Source: Rhodocyclaceae bacterium (GTDB lineage: Bacteria > Pseudomonadota > Gammaproteobacteria > Burkholderiales > Rhodocyclaceae). Taken from it: 64,000 nucleotides of DNA. The stretch lies in the NCBI GenBank assembly GCA_030824275.1, contig JAVBXY010000036.1, positions 124,001-188,000 of the forward strand, in the 5' to 3' direction. The position numbers and the translations under genes were made by a program. Positions 17,254 to 26,774 of the stretch are shown one piece after another (position 1 is the stretch's first letter; every line of letters starts with the position of its first letter). The notes beneath the pieces were generated by a model that was not told the DNA's origin, searched no databases, and saw only the letters and a list, made by a program, of their open reading frames with translations.

Positions 17254-17847
17254 TCAGGCTTTCTTGTCTTCGCCGATCACGATCTTGGCGTCGCCAAGAT
17301 ACATGTGCGGAGGAATCTCAAGGTTGTCCGGCGCCGGCTTGCTCTTGTAGACGCGGCCAGCGAGGTCGAAGGTGGAACCATGGCAGGGGCACAGGAAGCC
17401 GCCGGGCCAGTCGGGATCGACACCGGATTCGGCGCCGGTCTTGAACTTCTCCGACGGCGAACAGCCGAGGTGAGTACAGATGCCGACGGCAACGAGAATC
17501 TCGGGCTTGATCGAGCGCGTCTCGTTCTTGGCATAGTCGGGCTGCATCTGCTTGTCGGACTTGGGGTCGGCGACCTTATCGTCGGTCTTCTTCAGCGAGG
17601 CCAGCATTTCCGGCGTGCGGTTGATGATCCACACCGGCTTGCCGCGCCATTCGACAGTCATCATCTGGCCCGGAGCCAGCTTACTGATATCGACCTCTAC
17701 AGGGGCGCCGGCAGACTTGGCGCGCTCGGAAGGCAGCATGCTGGCCACAAAGGGCACCGCCGCTGCGACGCCGGCAACACCGCCCGCAGCCGCCGTGGCG
17801 ACCAGCAGACGACGCCGACCGCAATCGACATTCTCGTCACAACTCAT
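17254..17847 (-). CDS. petA: Rieske iron-sulfur subunit of the bc1 complex
   Basis: A 197-residue Rieske protein. The N-terminus has a twin-arginine type signal anchor (CGRRRLLVATAAAGG) that is not cleaved in this family. The [2Fe-2S] ligands are in CTHLGC and CPCHG, with the disulfide cysteines present. The start at 17847 (MSCDENVDCGRRR) is preferred over a longer reading to 17982 because the extension lacks family similarity. First gene of the petABC operon; its upstream 180 bases up to 18027 hold the likely promoter. Confidence 0.97.
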   Translation of the reverse strand: MSCDENVDCGRRRLLVATAAAGGVAGVAAAVPFVASMLPSERAKSAGAPVEVDISKLAPGQMMTVEWRGKPVWIINRTPEMLASLKKTDDKVADPKSDKQMQPDYAKNETRSIKPEILVAVGICTHLGCSPSEKFKTGAESGVDPDWPGGFLCPCHGSTFDLAGRVYKSKPAPDNLEIPPHMYLGDAKIVIGEDKKA

Positions 17848-18027
17848 GGTTGAAGTCCCGGTAAGTGCAAAAATCTGGTCCGGAATTACGTCCTGGCGAC
17901 ACGCAGCAAACAGGCAGGACGGCCGGAAAGTCGGTAATTGTAGCGAATCTCGCAGGGCGATTAAAGCCCTGAACCGATGCAACTTATCCCGTTAAATTCC
18001 CGCAATGCAATAACGCATTGTTTTTAA

Positions 18028-19218
18028 TCAGATAACCCCATCACCCCGTAGCCGGACTACTTCTTCAGGGGGATAGCCGAGGCGAGCCAGGACGGTATCG
18101 GTGTGTTCGCCCAAACCCGGACCGATCCAGCGGGTTTCGCCCGGTGTTGCTGACAGTTTCGGCACCACTCCTGGAATACGAAACTCTTTTCCATCAGGGA
18201 GTTGGGCAACTTCCAGCATCTGCCGGGCCAGAAACTGGGGGTCGGCGAACATGTCGGCCACGGAATTTATCCGGCTGGCCGGCACGTCCGCCTCTGCTGC
18301 GACGCGCAAGACGATTTCTGCGTCGTTCGCCCCGACCCAGGCGTCGATCACACCATAGAGCTCTATCGCCCGGACATCGCGTCCGGCGTTGCTGGCCAAC
18401 TGCGGATCGTCGGCAAGATCGGAACGACCAATGGCGTGCATCAGGCGTTTGAAGATCGCATCGCCGTTGGCACCGATGATCAGATGCTTGCCATCTTTGG
18501 TCGTATGGGTGTTCGAGGGCGTGATGCCGGGCATGACGTTGCCGGTACGTTCGCGAATAAAGCCGAAGACATCGAACTCGGGCACCAGGCTTTCCATCAT
18601 GGCGAAGACGGCTTCGTAGAGGGCGACATCCACCACTTGGCCCTTGCCGCCGCCCACCTCGCGATGGCGCAAAGCCATCAGCGCCCCCAGTGCGCCCCAG
18701 AGCGCGGCAATGGAATCGCCGATGGAAATGCCGGTCTTCACCGGCGGCCGGTCCGCATAGCCGGTGACGTAACGCAGGCCGCCCATGGATTCACCGATGG
18801 CGCCAAAACCCGGCTGCTTGGCCATGGGCCCGGTCTGGCCGAAGCCGGACAGGCGCACCATCACTAGACCCGGATTGATGGCCGATAACGCATCCCAGCC
18901 CAGACCCAGCTTGTCCAGCACGCCGGGACGGAAATTCTCGACCACGATGTCGGCCTCGGCGACCAGTTTTCTGACAATCTCCAGCCCCTCGGGATGCTTG
19001 AGATTCACCGTCACCGATTGCTTATTGCGGGCCTGGACGAACCACCAGAGCGAGGTGTCGCCGTACATTTTCCGCCACTTGCGCAGCGGATCGCCCTCCC
19101 CCGGCGCTTCGATCTTGACTACCTCGGCGCCGAACTCGGCGAGGATGCGCGAACAAAAGGGGCCGGCGATCAGGGTGCCGAACTCAAGGACCTTGACCCC
19201 CGCCAGCGGCCCGCTCAT
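18028..19218 (-). CDS. Class III CoA transferase (CaiB/BaiF family)
   Basis: A 396-residue family III CoA-transferase. It begins [19 protein letters not shown], with [26 protein letters not shown] and [10 protein letters not shown] typical of the family; the catalytic Asp of formyl-CoA transferases lies in the region around residue 165-175. It moves CoA between organic acids; the substrate cannot be deduced (succinyl-CoA:acid and formyl-CoA:oxalate transferases are alternatives). Its ATG overlaps the stop of recR, so it is translated with the dnaX-ybaB-recR unit, an unexpected partner. Confidence 0.9.
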   Translation of the reverse strand: MSGPLAGVKVLEFGTLIAGPFCSRILAEFGAEVVKIEAPGEGDPLRKWRKMYGDTSLWWFVQARNKQSVTVNLKHPEGLEIVRKLVAEADIVVENFRPGVLDKLGLGWDALSAINPGLVMVRLSGFGQTGPMAKQPGFGAIGESMGGLRYVTGYADRPPVKTGISIGDSIAALWGALGALMALRHREVGGGKGQVVDVALYEAVFAMMESLVPEFDVFGFIRERTGNVMPGITPSNTHTTKDGKHLIIGANGDAIFKRLMHAIGRSDLADDPQLASNAGRDVRAIELYGVIDAWVGANDAEIVLRVAAEADVPASRINSVADMFADPQFLARQMLEVAQLPDGKEFRIPGVVPKLSATPGETRWIGPGLGEHTDTVLARLGYPPEEVVRLRGDGVI

Positions 19219-19814
19219 GAATAGTCGCGGCGCTCCAGCAGGGCCTGGGCGACAGTGGCTGCGTCGGAATATTCGAGCTCACCGCCGACGGGCAGGCCAC
19301 GGGCGATACGGCTGACCTTGAGGCCCCGCGCGTGCAGCAACTCGGAAAGATAATGGGCCGTCGCCTCGCCCTCGTTAGTGAAGTTGGTGGCGAGGATGAC
19401 TTCCTTCACCACGCCATCGGCCGCCCGGTTGAACAGACGCTCGAAGGCCAGTTCCTTCGGTCCGATGCCGTCGAGCGGCGACAGACGCCCCATCAACACG
19501 TAATAGAGCCCGCTGTAGGCATGCGTCTGCTCCATGCTGTTGAGATCAATGGGCATCTCGACGATGCACAACTGGGTCGGATCGCGCCGCGTCGACAGAC
19601 ACTGGTCGCAGACCTCGGCCTCGCTGAAGTTGTTGCAGCGGGCGCAGTGATGCAGATGTTGCAGGGCGGCGTCGAGACCCTTGGCCAGGCGCTCGGCACC
19701 GCGCCGGTCCCGTTGCAGCAAATGGTAGGCCATGCGCTGCGCCGACTTGGGGCCGACGCCGGGCAGGCAACGCAAGGCCTCGATAAGCTCATCGAGGCTC
19801 GATACTCCGGCCAT
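19215..19814 (-). CDS. recR: Recombination protein RecR
   Basis: A 199-residue RecR of typical length. It has the helix-hairpin-helix ([20 protein letters not shown]), the four-cysteine zinc finger ([16 protein letters not shown]) and a Toprim domain ([20 protein letters not shown] … [13 protein letters not shown]). With RecF and RecO it loads RecA on gapped DNA. The start overlaps the stop of ybaB by one base. Confidence 0.97.
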   Translation of the reverse strand: MAGVSSLDELIEALRCLPGVGPKSAQRMAYHLLQRDRRGAERLAKGLDAALQHLHHCARCNNFSEAEVCDQCLSTRRDPTQLCIVEMPIDLNSMEQTHAYSGLYYVLMGRLSPLDGIGPKELAFERLFNRAADGVVKEVILATNFTNEGEATAHYLSELLHARGLKVSRIARGLPVGGELEYSDAATVAQALLERRDYS

Positions 19815-20137
19815 CAGAACGGCAGTTTCATGCCGGGCGGCAGGTTGAGGCCGGCAGTGAAGCCGCCCATCTTCTCGGCCGTGGTCGCTTCGGCGCGACG
19901 GTTGGCGTCGTTCAAGGCAGCGGCGATCAGGTCTTCGAGCATTTCCTTGTCATCCATCACCGAAGGATCGATGGTGACGCGCTTGACGTCGTGCTTGCAG
20001 GTCATGACCACCTTGACCGCGCCGGCGCCCGACTGGCCCTCTACTTCAATTGCGGCCAGCTCCTCTTGCGCCTTGGCCATGTTGGCCTGCATCTGCTGGG
20101 CCTGCTTCATCAATCCGGCTATGCCGCCTTTCATCAT
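19814..20137 (-). CDS. ybaB: YbaB/EbfC nucleoid-associated protein
   Basis: A 107-residue YbaB/EbfC family DNA-binding protein ([20 protein letters not shown], then [13 protein letters not shown] and a [12 protein letters not shown] tail). Members form dimers that coat DNA. Classical position between dnaX and recR; 14 bases separate it from dnaX. Confidence 0.96.
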   Translation of the reverse strand: MMKGGIAGLMKQAQQMQANMAKAQEELAAIEVEGQSGAGAVKVVMTCKHDVKRVTIDPSVMDDKEMLEDLIAAALNDANRRAEATTAEKMGGFTAGLNLPPGMKLPF

Positions 20138-20151
20138 TTTTCCTGCACTCC

Positions 20152-21753
20152 TTAAAGGGGTTTGATCGTCGATTGGTCGATGCTGGCATCGAAGAGGTCC
20201 ACCACGTCACGGACGAAGGGGTCCTGTTCGATGGCGGCGATGGCATTCTCCTGCTGTTCGCGCTGGGTGTTCTGGCGTCGCGCAGCGGGCGTCTCGCTGG
20301 CAGGTTCGCCGATGGCGAGTTCGAGGCGAATCTGGGCACCCCAGAGATCGCGCAGGGCCGCCTGCAATTTTTCCTGATGCATCTGCAAATGCTTGTGAGC
20401 CGGATCGAGGCGCAGACGCACCAGCACATCACCGCGCTCAACCAGTTCGCAATTCTGCGCGAGTTGCCGCGACATGCCGGGGAAGCTGGTGGCCAGGGTA
20501 TGCCAATCCTCGCTACCGGAAGCGACTGAAGCTATCGGTGCAGCCACCGGAGCAGCGGCCGGAGTGGAAAAAGTCGGCGCTGGCGGCACGGCGGCTGGGC
20601 GTGCCACAGGAGATGGCGCCGGAGCCGCACGAACCGGGGCCGGTGCAGCAGTCACCGTCGCTGCGCCGGCCCGCTCGGGCCGGAAGGCGTGCAAGCGCAG
20701 CAAGGTCATCACGAAGCCGGCGTATTCGTCCGGCGCCAGCGAGAGTTCGTCGCGGCCATGAATGGCGATCTGGTAGGCCAGTTGCAGGAACTCGGCATCG
20801 AAACCGGCCGCATAGGCTGCCAGCCGCGCCTTTTCATTCTCGTCGAGCAGAGCCTCGGGGGCGAACTGCATGAGGGCGATGCGATGGAACAGGGTCGCCA
20901 ACTCCTGCAAACCGCCGTCGAAGGACAAGCTGCGCGCATCCATCAGCTTGGCCACCTCGAGCATGGCGTTCACGTCCTGGGCCAGCAGGCCGTCGATCAG
21001 GGCAAAGAGATGCTCGTCACCAACGGTGCCGAGCATGGCGCGCACCGCCTCGTCTTCCACCTTGCCGGCGCCGTGAGCGATGGCCTGGTCGAGCAGGGAA
21101 AGCGCGTCGCGCATGCTGCCCGCCGCGCCCTTGGCCAGATGACGCAGGGCGGCTGGCTCGAAGGGCACACCCTCAGCTTCCAGCACGCGGGACAGATGCT
21201 CGACGATATGCGTCTGCGGCATCTGCTTGAGATTGAACTGAAGACAACGGGACAGCACCGTCACCGGAATCTTCTGCGGATCGGTGGTGGCGAGGATGAA
21301 CTTGACGTGCTCCGGCGGTTCTTCCAGCGTCTTCAGCATGGCATTGAAGGCATGGCCGGAGAGCTGATGGACTTCGTCGATCACATAGACCTTGTAGCGG
21401 CCCCGGGTCGGCGCGTAGGTGGCGCGATCCAGCAACTGGGTCATGTCGTCCACGCCGCGATTCGAGGCGGCATCGAGTTCGATGTAATCGACGAAACGGC
21501 CACCGTCGATTTCCTGGCACGAAGAGCAAACACCGCAAGGGGTCGGCGTGACGCCGGTCTCGCAGTTCAAGGCCTTGGCCATGATCCGCGCCAGCGTGGT
21601 CTTGCCGACGCCACGGGTGCCGGTAAACAGATAGGCATGGTGTAGACGCTGCTGTTCCAGCGCATGGCTCAGGGCCCGCACGACGTGCTCCTGCCCCACC
21701 AGGGTAGCGAAGGATTTGGGGCGCCATTTGCGAGCAAGGACTTGATAACTCAT
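20152..21753 (-). CDS. dnaX: DNA polymerase III subunits gamma and tau
   Basis: A 533-residue clamp-loader ATPase. It has Walker [12 protein letters not shown], a zinc module ([10 protein letters not shown]), Walker [12 protein letters not shown] and the sensor region [21 protein letters not shown]. Domain III and a proline/alanine-rich linker (~370-410) follow, then a tau C-terminal part ([20 protein letters not shown]). One copy of the dispersed repeat lies in the linker and is read as [10 protein letters not shown]. Tau joins the polymerase cores and the DnaB helicase at the fork. No clear slippage site for gamma was identified by eye. Confidence 0.96.
   Translation of the reverse strand: MSYQVLARKWRPKSFATLVGQEHVVRALSHALEQQRLHHAYLFTGTRGVGKTTLARIMAKALNCETGVTPTPCGVCSSCQEIDGGRFVDYIELDAASNRGVDDMTQLLDRATYAPTRGRYKVYVIDEVHQLSGHAFNAMLKTLEEPPEHVKFILATTDPQKIPVTVLSRCLQFNLKQMPQTHIVEHLSRVLEAEGVPFEPAALRHLAKGAAGSMRDALSLLDQAIAHGAGKVEDEAVRAMLGTVGDEHLFALIDGLLAQDVNAMLEVAKLMDARSLSFDGGLQELATLFHRIALMQFAPEALLDENEKARLAAYAAGFDAEFLQLAYQIAIHGRDELSLAPDEYAGFVMTLLRLHAFRPERAGAATVTAAPAPVRAAPAPSPVARPAAVPPAPTFSTPAAAPVAAPIASVASGSEDWHTLATSFPGMSRQLAQNCELVERGDVLVRLRLDPAHKHLQMHQEKLQAALRDLWGAQIRLELAIGEPASETPAARRQNTQREQQENAIAAIEQDPFVRDVVDLFDASIDQSTIKPL
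20568..20592 (-). repeat. Dispersed 24-bp repeat, copy 6 (inside dnaX)
   Basis: The complement reads GCCGTGCCGCCAGCGCCGAC then TTTTT. It is read in the sense frame as AVPPAPTF inside the Pro/Ala linker of DnaX. Confidence 0.88.
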
Positions 21754-21781
21754 GCGCCAATTTTATCAGGCTGGCCCCAAA

Positions 21782-21815
21782 CAAACGGGGCGCACGGTAT
21801 CACCCGTGCGCCCCG
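21782..21815 (-). terminator. Probable rho-independent terminator after the Spy-like gene
   Basis: A near-perfect stem, CGGGGCGCACGG paired with CCCGTGCGCCCCG around a 5-base loop. It is followed on the minus strand by TTTGTTT. It lies between the Spy-like gene stop and dnaX, so it would separate the two transcripts. Confidence 0.75.
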
Positions 21816-21832
21816 CTGTGAAGCCAGGAAAA

Positions 21833-22357
21833 TCAGCCCTTGCGTTGCTCGCGCGGACCATCGCCGTGATCGTGACCACGACCGGGGCCGCGATCATGCT
21901 GACCCGCGCGGCTGAACTGCTTGTCGGCCGCCGCCTTCTGCTCCGGCGTCAGCGAGGCGTAGAGGCGCTTGAAGGATTCATTCACCGATTCCATCGCCGC
22001 AACGCGCTCCTTCATGATGGTCTGCATCTGTGTCATGCGGTCCGGTGCGGGGACCGCCTTGTCATCCTTTGCATTGTCGTGCATGGCCTGCATGCCCTTG
22101 CCTGCTTCAGCCTTGGACTTCTCGGCGAAGGCCTGCCACAGCGGTTCCTGCTGGGCGGTGATCTTGAGATCGGTCTTCATGCGTGACAGACGCTGATCAA
22201 CGCGGGCCGCAGGATCGGACATGCCGCCGTGCATCGAACTGCGCTTCATGCCCGGCTTGCCGTCGCCATCGCAACCCGGCCCCTGGGCGTAAGCAATGCC
22301 GAAGAAAGCCGCGCTGGCGACGAGGAATCCGGTGATGACGAGGTTCTTGCGATTCAT
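21833..22357 (-). CDS. Periplasmic Spy/CpxP-like protein (LTXXQ family)
   Basis: A 174-residue exported protein. The signal peptide is MNRKNLVITGFLVASAAFFG…AYA; the mature part is helical, with the family LTxxQ-type motifs KITAQQEPLWQAFA and ASLTPEQKAAADKQ. The C-terminus is His/Asp/Gly-rich (HDRGPGRGHDHGDG), which could bind metal. Spy and CpxP proteins act as periplasmic chaperones or envelope-stress sensors; zinc or copper response is a further possibility. AGGAG lies 8 bases upstream of the chosen ATG. It is followed by the terminator hairpin at 21782-21815. Confidence 0.86.
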   Translation of the reverse strand: MNRKNLVITGFLVASAAFFGIAYAQGPGCDGDGKPGMKRSSMHGGMSDPAARVDQRLSRMKTDLKITAQQEPLWQAFAEKSKAEAGKGMQAMHDNAKDDKAVPAPDRMTQMQTIMKERVAAMESVNESFKRLYASLTPEQKAAADKQFSRAGQHDRGPGRGHDHGDGPREQRKG

Positions 22358-22469
22358 GGTCTGCTCCTGTGATAGATGCCTCATGGCATGGGAGGCATTA
22401 CACGCCCGGACTGTAAGCCGGCTGTGACAGACACACGCAATTTGTAATGGGATGTTGCAGAAGGGGGGG

Positions 22470-22569
22470 GTGGCGAGCCTGACCCCCGGCACTTGCGGAA
22501 AACGGCTGTGGCTGCTTCCTTCCGGACCTGACCAGATTCACCACCCCGCAATGCGGGGAGACCCGCCAC
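22470..22569 (-). ncRNA. ffs: Small signal recognition particle RNA (4.5S)
   Basis: Read on the minus strand, the RNA begins GUGGCGGG and ends CUCGCCAC, closing a long hairpin. Its apical part contains the invariant SRP domain IV sequence GGUCAGGUCCGGAAGGAAGC, and AGCAGCC follows. It pairs with Ffh to target nascent membrane proteins. A run of eight G on the plus strand (C on the RNA) follows the 3' end. Exact ends are set from the closing helix and may be off by a few bases. Confidence 0.95.
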
Positions 22570-22598
22570 GGGGCGAATATTAACAGTTCGGCGAGTCC

Positions 22599-23453
22599 TC
22601 AGGCGAGCAGGAAGTCGCGAACAGGCGCCACTTGAGCATCGGTCATCAGCGTCGGTGCATGGCCGACGCCGGACATCTCGACCAGACTCGCCTTCGGCCC
22701 ACGACCGGCCATGGCCGTTGCCGTCTCGTGACTCAGCAGGTCGGAGGTCTCGCCGCGCACCAGCAGCGTCGGGCAACGGATGCCGTCGTAGAGCGGCCAC
22801 AGCTCCACATCCTTGCCGCCGCTGGCCGCCAGTTGCTCGGCAAACGGTTGGGCGATGCCCGGATCGTAGGCGAACTCGATCTTGCCGTCGGCCGCCTTGC
22901 GGGTGACGTGCGCAGTTAGGTGACGCCACTGCTCGTCCGTGTGCGGACCGAAGGGCTGGGAAACGAAGCGGACGAACATTTCCGCCTGCTCAATACTATC
23001 GAAGCGCGGCGCCTTGCCCAGGTATTCGGCGATGCGGGCAAGGGACACGGCCGAGACCACGGGGCCAACGTCGTTCAGCACCAGCCGCGTAATCGGGCTC
23101 TCGGGCTGCGCCGCCAGCGCCATGCCGATCAAGCCGCCCATGGAGGTGCCGACCCAATGCACGGTCTCGACATCGAGCCGGGCCAGCAGCGTCGTCATGT
23201 CGGCGGCGTATTGCGGCACGGTGTAGAGCGACGGATTGCGCAGCCAGTCGCTGCGACCGCGACCGACGACATCGGGGCATACGACGCGGTAGTCCTTGGC
23301 CAACGCCTGGGCCAGAAAATCAAAATCGCGGCCGCTGCGGGTCAGGCCATGGACGCAGACCAGCACCTTGGGATTAGCCGGATCGCCCCACTCCACATAG
23401 GCCATGTGATGAAAGCCCACCGGGCTCAGGCACTTCACTATTCCTTCACGCAT
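22599..23453 (-). CDS. Alpha/beta hydrolase
   Basis: A 284-residue alpha/beta hydrolase. HGLTRSGRDFDFLA forms the oxyanion region, GTSMGGLIGM the nucleophile elbow (Ser near residue 110), and SGVGHAPTL carries the late His. The family resembles the MhpC/haloperoxidase-type esterases; no substrate can be assigned. The start codon lies 12 bases after the srkA-like gene on the same strand, so they are probably co-transcribed. Confidence 0.87.
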   Translation of the reverse strand: MREGIVKCLSPVGFHHMAYVEWGDPANPKVLVCVHGLTRSGRDFDFLAQALAKDYRVVCPDVVGRGRSDWLRNPSLYTVPQYAADMTTLLARLDVETVHWVGTSMGGLIGMALAAQPESPITRLVLNDVGPVVSAVSLARIAEYLGKAPRFDSIEQAEMFVRFVSQPFGPHTDEQWRHLTAHVTRKAADGKIEFAYDPGIAQPFAEQLAASGGKDVELWPLYDGIRCPTLLVRGETSDLLSHETATAMAGRGPKASLVEMSGVGHAPTLMTDAQVAPVRDFLLA

Positions 23454-23465
23454 TTCTTTTCCTTT

Positions 23466-24473
23466 TTATCGCAATACCAAAGCGGGTTCCTGCATGCGCG
23501 CGATCTGCTCGCGCAGTTCGAGGATGCGTTCCTCCCAATAGCGGTTCGTGGCAAACCAGGGGAATGCGGCCGGAAAGGCCGGATCGTCCCAACGTTTCGC
23601 CAGCCAGGCCGAATGATGCAGCAGGCGCAGGGTGCGCAGGGCTTCGATCAGATGCAGCTCGCGGTCGTCAAATTCGCGGAAGGTTTCGTAGCCTTCCAGC
23701 ACATGACGGAACTGTCGCCCCATGTCCTCGGGATCGCCGGAGAGCAGCATCCACAGGTCCTGGATCGCCGGCCCCATGCGCGCATCGTCGAAGTCCACGA
23801 AGTGCGGGCCGCCGCCTTTGCCTTCCAGTTCACCAGGCGTCCACAGCACGTTGCCAGCGTGGCAATCACCGTGCAGGCGCAGCATCGCCACATCGCCGGC
23901 GCGTTCGTAGCAATGCTCAATGAGTTCCAGGGCCTGATCGGCGACACCCTGCCAGACATCGGCCTGTTCGTCCGGGATCATCTCGTTTTCCAGCAGCCAG
24001 TCCCGAGAGTCGATGCCGAAGCTGTCCAGATCGAGCGTCCCGCGCAGCGCGAAAGGCTGACGCTCGCCAACGAGATGGATGCGCGCCATCAAGCGCCCTA
24101 TCCATTCGAGTACCGCCGGATCTTCGAACTCCGGCGCCCGTCCGCCCTGGCGCGGATACACCGCGAAGCGAAAATTCTCATGACGGGACAGTGTCGTGCC
24201 CCCCACCGTCAGCGGCGCCACCACCGGCAGTTCTGCCGCCGCCATGGCGGCGACGAACTCGTGTTCCTCGGCAATCTGTTCATCGCTCCAGCGCTCGGGG
24301 CGGTAGAACTTGACGACGATGTGCGCCCCCCCATCGATGCCGAGCTGCCAGACGCGATTCTCGTAGCTGTTCAGCGCCAGCAGACGGCCATCGGCAGCGA
24401 AGCCGACGCCTTCGACGGCATCGAGGATCAGGTCGGGCGTGAGTCTGGAAAACGGATGCAGGCTGTCATTCAT
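23466..24473 (-). CDS. srkA: Stress response kinase A (YihE/RdoA family)
   Basis: A 335-residue APH-fold Ser/Thr kinase of the SrkA family. It begins with FSRLTPDLILDAVEGVGF, the lysine in HIVVKFYRPERWS, the catalytic loop LRLHGDCHAGNVLW and the metal-binding FVDFDDARMGPAIQDLW. E. coli SrkA (328 residues) protects cells from stress-induced death and counters MazEF toxicity. Length and all kinase motifs agree. Confidence 0.94.
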   Translation of the reverse strand: MNDSLHPFSRLTPDLILDAVEGVGFAADGRLLALNSYENRVWQLGIDGGAHIVVKFYRPERWSDEQIAEEHEFVAAMAAAELPVVAPLTVGGTTLSRHENFRFAVYPRQGGRAPEFEDPAVLEWIGRLMARIHLVGERQPFALRGTLDLDSFGIDSRDWLLENEMIPDEQADVWQGVADQALELIEHCYERAGDVAMLRLHGDCHAGNVLWTPGELEGKGGGPHFVDFDDARMGPAIQDLWMLLSGDPEDMGRQFRHVLEGYETFREFDDRELHLIEALRTLRLLHHSAWLAKRWDDPAFPAAFPWFATNRYWEERILELREQIARMQEPALVLR

Positions 24474-24502
24474 CGCCCCATGCTACTACGCCATGCTGGC
24501 CG

Positions 24503-26134
24503 CTACGCCATTCCGGTAAGGCGTTTCACGCCGGCCACATAGCGGGCCAGGGTCGAAGACAGCACACCGCGCGGGATCATGATTTCGATAAGTTGGAAGC
24601 GCCCGCGGGTCGCCACGGCCTTGTCCAGCGCTGCCTTGAGTTCGGCCCGCGTGCGCACGCGCATGCCATCGCCGCCCAGGCCTTCGGCCATCTTGGCGAA
24701 GCCCCACTCGTCGAGGTCATTGAAGGCCGAGCCGGGCTGGAAGGTGCGCAGCATTTCCCAGGCACTGTTGTTGAACAGCAGCACGATGGGGTCCCAGCCA
24801 TAGCGACGGCAATTGCCCAGTTCCCAGCCGGTCATCTGGAAAGCGCCATCGCCGACCATGATCAACGGCCGCTGCCCCGTCGCTGCTTGCAGGCCAAGAC
24901 CGGCCGGGACGCCGAAGCCCATGGTGGCGTAGTAGCCGGGCGCGACGAGCGCGGCATCGATCTCCATGGCGGTGAACAGACAGTCGCCGATGTCGGAAGC
25001 AATCAGCATCGGGCCATGCTCGGCGAAGAGATCATTCACCAGCAGCGCGATGTCGTCGGGTTCCACCTGACGATCATCGGCGAGCATGCCGTGAGGGTAG
25101 TCCCGCCGTGCCGCCAGCGCCGACTTTCCCGTCGATGTCGCGCGTTCCAGCAGGCGATCCAGCAAGGCCGGTAGCGGGATGTCCGGATAGACGTGATAGC
25201 CCAGCGTCACCCAGCCATCGAAGGCATGGATGGTCTTGCGCAGGTCGATCTTCTTTTCCGAGACGGCGAAATTGGTGTCCGACAGAATGGTGCCAATCAG
25301 GAACAGACCATCGGAATCCTCGACCAGCTTCGTCACTTCGGGCAGCCCGGCAACGCCCATGTAAGTGCCGGCCAGCGGCACGTCCTCGGCCGCATCGTCG
25401 CCGGCGAACAGGCCCCGGCCCATGAAGCTGGTCACCACCGGAATGCCCAGCCGGCGGGCCAGTTCACCCACCTTCTGTTCCAGATTGAAACGCCGCACCT
25501 CGACGCAGGCCATCAGCACCGGCGCCTGCGCCACCGCCAGACGGGCGAGGATTTCGTCCACGCAGGCATCCATCGCGTCCTTGTCGACGACGGCCGGCGG
25601 CAGCGCTGTCACCGCCTCGCAGGGCACCGCCACCATGTCGCGGGGCAGTTCGATGTACACGGGCCGCGACTGGCGCAGACAGGCCGCCAGCACGCGCGCA
25701 ATATCGGCCGGCGCGCGGACTGCATCATCGAGACGCACCTGATCACAAGTGATCTCCTTGTAGATTTCAAATTGCGAATCCAGGGTCTTGGCCTGGTGGT
25801 GCAGCAACAAGCCCGAGCCCGCCTCACCCTTGCCTGGCCCGCCGGAGATGACCACCAGCGGCGACTTCTCGGCATAGGCGGCGGTGACCGCGTTGACCAT
25901 GTTCAGCGCCCCGGCGCCATAGGTCACCGCCGCCACGCCCAGCCCGCAATTGGCCCGCGCCGCCGCGTCCGCCGCGAAACCGACACCGGGTTCGTGGGAC
26001 AGGGTGTAGAGCGGCAGGATTTGCGATTCCTCGATGATCTTGAAATACGGCAGGGCGAAGTCGCCGGGGATGCCGAATATCTGGCGGGCTCCGTGGTCCT
26101 TCAGGGCGTGGAGCAGGGATTCAGTGAGTTTCAT
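24503..26134 (-). CDS. Thiamine-diphosphate 2-keto acid decarboxylase (indole-/phenylpyruvate type)
   Basis: A 543-residue ThDP enzyme. The N-terminal part has the catalytic Glu in LSHEPGVGFAADA; the C-terminal cofactor motif is GDGAFQMTGWELGNCRRYG … ILLFNN, the GDG-N30-N pattern. The sequence resembles phenylpyruvate/indolepyruvate decarboxylases of Azospirillum and denitrifying Rhodocyclales, which yield aldehydes from aromatic amino acids. An Lrp-type regulator is divergent. ATG at 26134 is preferred over the 10-residue upstream extension. One dispersed repeat copy is translated antisense as KSALAARR at about residue 340. Confidence 0.9.
   Translation of the reverse strand: MKLTESLLHALKDHGARQIFGIPGDFALPYFKIIEESQILPLYTLSHEPGVGFAADAAARANCGLGVAAVTYGAGALNMVNAVTAAYAEKSPLVVISGGPGKGEAGSGLLLHHQAKTLDSQFEIYKEITCDQVRLDDAVRAPADIARVLAACLRQSRPVYIELPRDMVAVPCEAVTALPPAVVDKDAMDACVDEILARLAVAQAPVLMACVEVRRFNLEQKVGELARRLGIPVVTSFMGRGLFAGDDAAEDVPLAGTYMGVAGLPEVTKLVEDSDGLFLIGTILSDTNFAVSEKKIDLRKTIHAFDGWVTLGYHVYPDIPLPALLDRLLERATSTGKSALAARRDYPHGMLADDRQVEPDDIALLVNDLFAEHGPMLIASDIGDCLFTAMEIDAALVAPGYYATMGFGVPAGLGLQAATGQRPLIMVGDGAFQMTGWELGNCRRYGWDPIVLLFNNSAWEMLRTFQPGSAFNDLDEWGFAKMAEGLGGDGMRVRTRAELKAALDKAVATRGRFQLIEIMIPRGVLSSTLARYVAGVKRLTGMA
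25105..25128 (+). repeat. Dispersed 24-bp repeat, copy 7 (inside the decarboxylase gene)
   Basis: Reads GCCGTGCCGCCAGCGCCGAC then TTTCC. It is translated antisense as KSALAARR, the same frame used by the comEC copies. The following GTCG can pair with CGAC. Confidence 0.85.
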
Positions 26135-26252
26135 GGCGCGACCTCGGCAAATGGAATGCCGCAATTATTGACGGCAGCCCGTGCAAGAGGTGTTTATCTT
26201 TGGGCATCCGTGGCACACTTTGCGCACGATTCATGCAAACAATAGCCATAAT

Positions 26253-26774
26253 ATGACCGATATCACCGTAGATCGCCACGATCTTGCGTTGCTCGACGCC
26301 CTCCAGCGCAACGCCCACGCCACCAATACCGAGCTGGGCGAACAGGTCCATCTGTCGTCCTCTCAAGTCAGCCGGCGCATCCAGCGCCTGGAGGAAAGCG
26401 GCCTCATCGCCGGTTATTCGGCGCGACTGGACCCACTGCTTGCCGGTCTCGGCGTCACCGCCTACGCCCACGTGATTTTCGAGCGTCTTGACAACAAGGC
26501 CCGCCCCGCCGAGTTCGAGGCCGCCGTCGCCGCCCTGCCCGAAGTCATCGAATGCTTCGCCGTCACCGGCGAGGCTGACTACATCCTGCGCCTCGCGGCA
26601 CCGGACCTGGCCGCATTCTCCGACCTGATGATGAAGCACCTGCTGACCCTACCCGGCGTCGCCCAGATCAAGACCAACATCGCACTGAAGACCATCAAGG
26701 ACAGCCACGTACTGCCGCTGGACCACATCGCCCGCGCCAGCGGCCAGAAACGGCGGCTGCGCTACGCCGGCTGA
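26253..26774 (+). CDS. Lrp/AsnC-family transcriptional regulator
   Basis: A 173-residue regulator. The N-terminal helix-turn-helix reads LDALQRNAHATNTELGEQVH … SSSQVSRRIQRLEESG; the C-terminal RAM ligand-binding domain ends GVAQIKTNIALKTIK. It is divergent from the keto-acid decarboxylase gene across a 118-base gap, so it most likely controls that gene in response to an aromatic amino acid (inference). The last 13 bases overlap the opposite MFS gene. Confidence 0.93.
   Translation: MTDITVDRHDLALLDALQRNAHATNTELGEQVHLSSSQVSRRIQRLEESGLIAGYSARLDPLLAGLGVTAYAHVIFERLDNKARPAEFEAAVAALPEVIECFAVTGEADYILRLAAPDLAAFSDLMMKHLLTLPGVAQIKTNIALKTIKDSHVLPLDHIARASGQKRRLRYAG

Noticed and set aside
18004-18026. CAATGC-AATAAC-GCATTG-TTTTT as a terminator
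   Set aside because: The T-run is on the plus strand but no plus-strand gene ends here. It lies between minus-strand genes, so it is not a plausible terminator.
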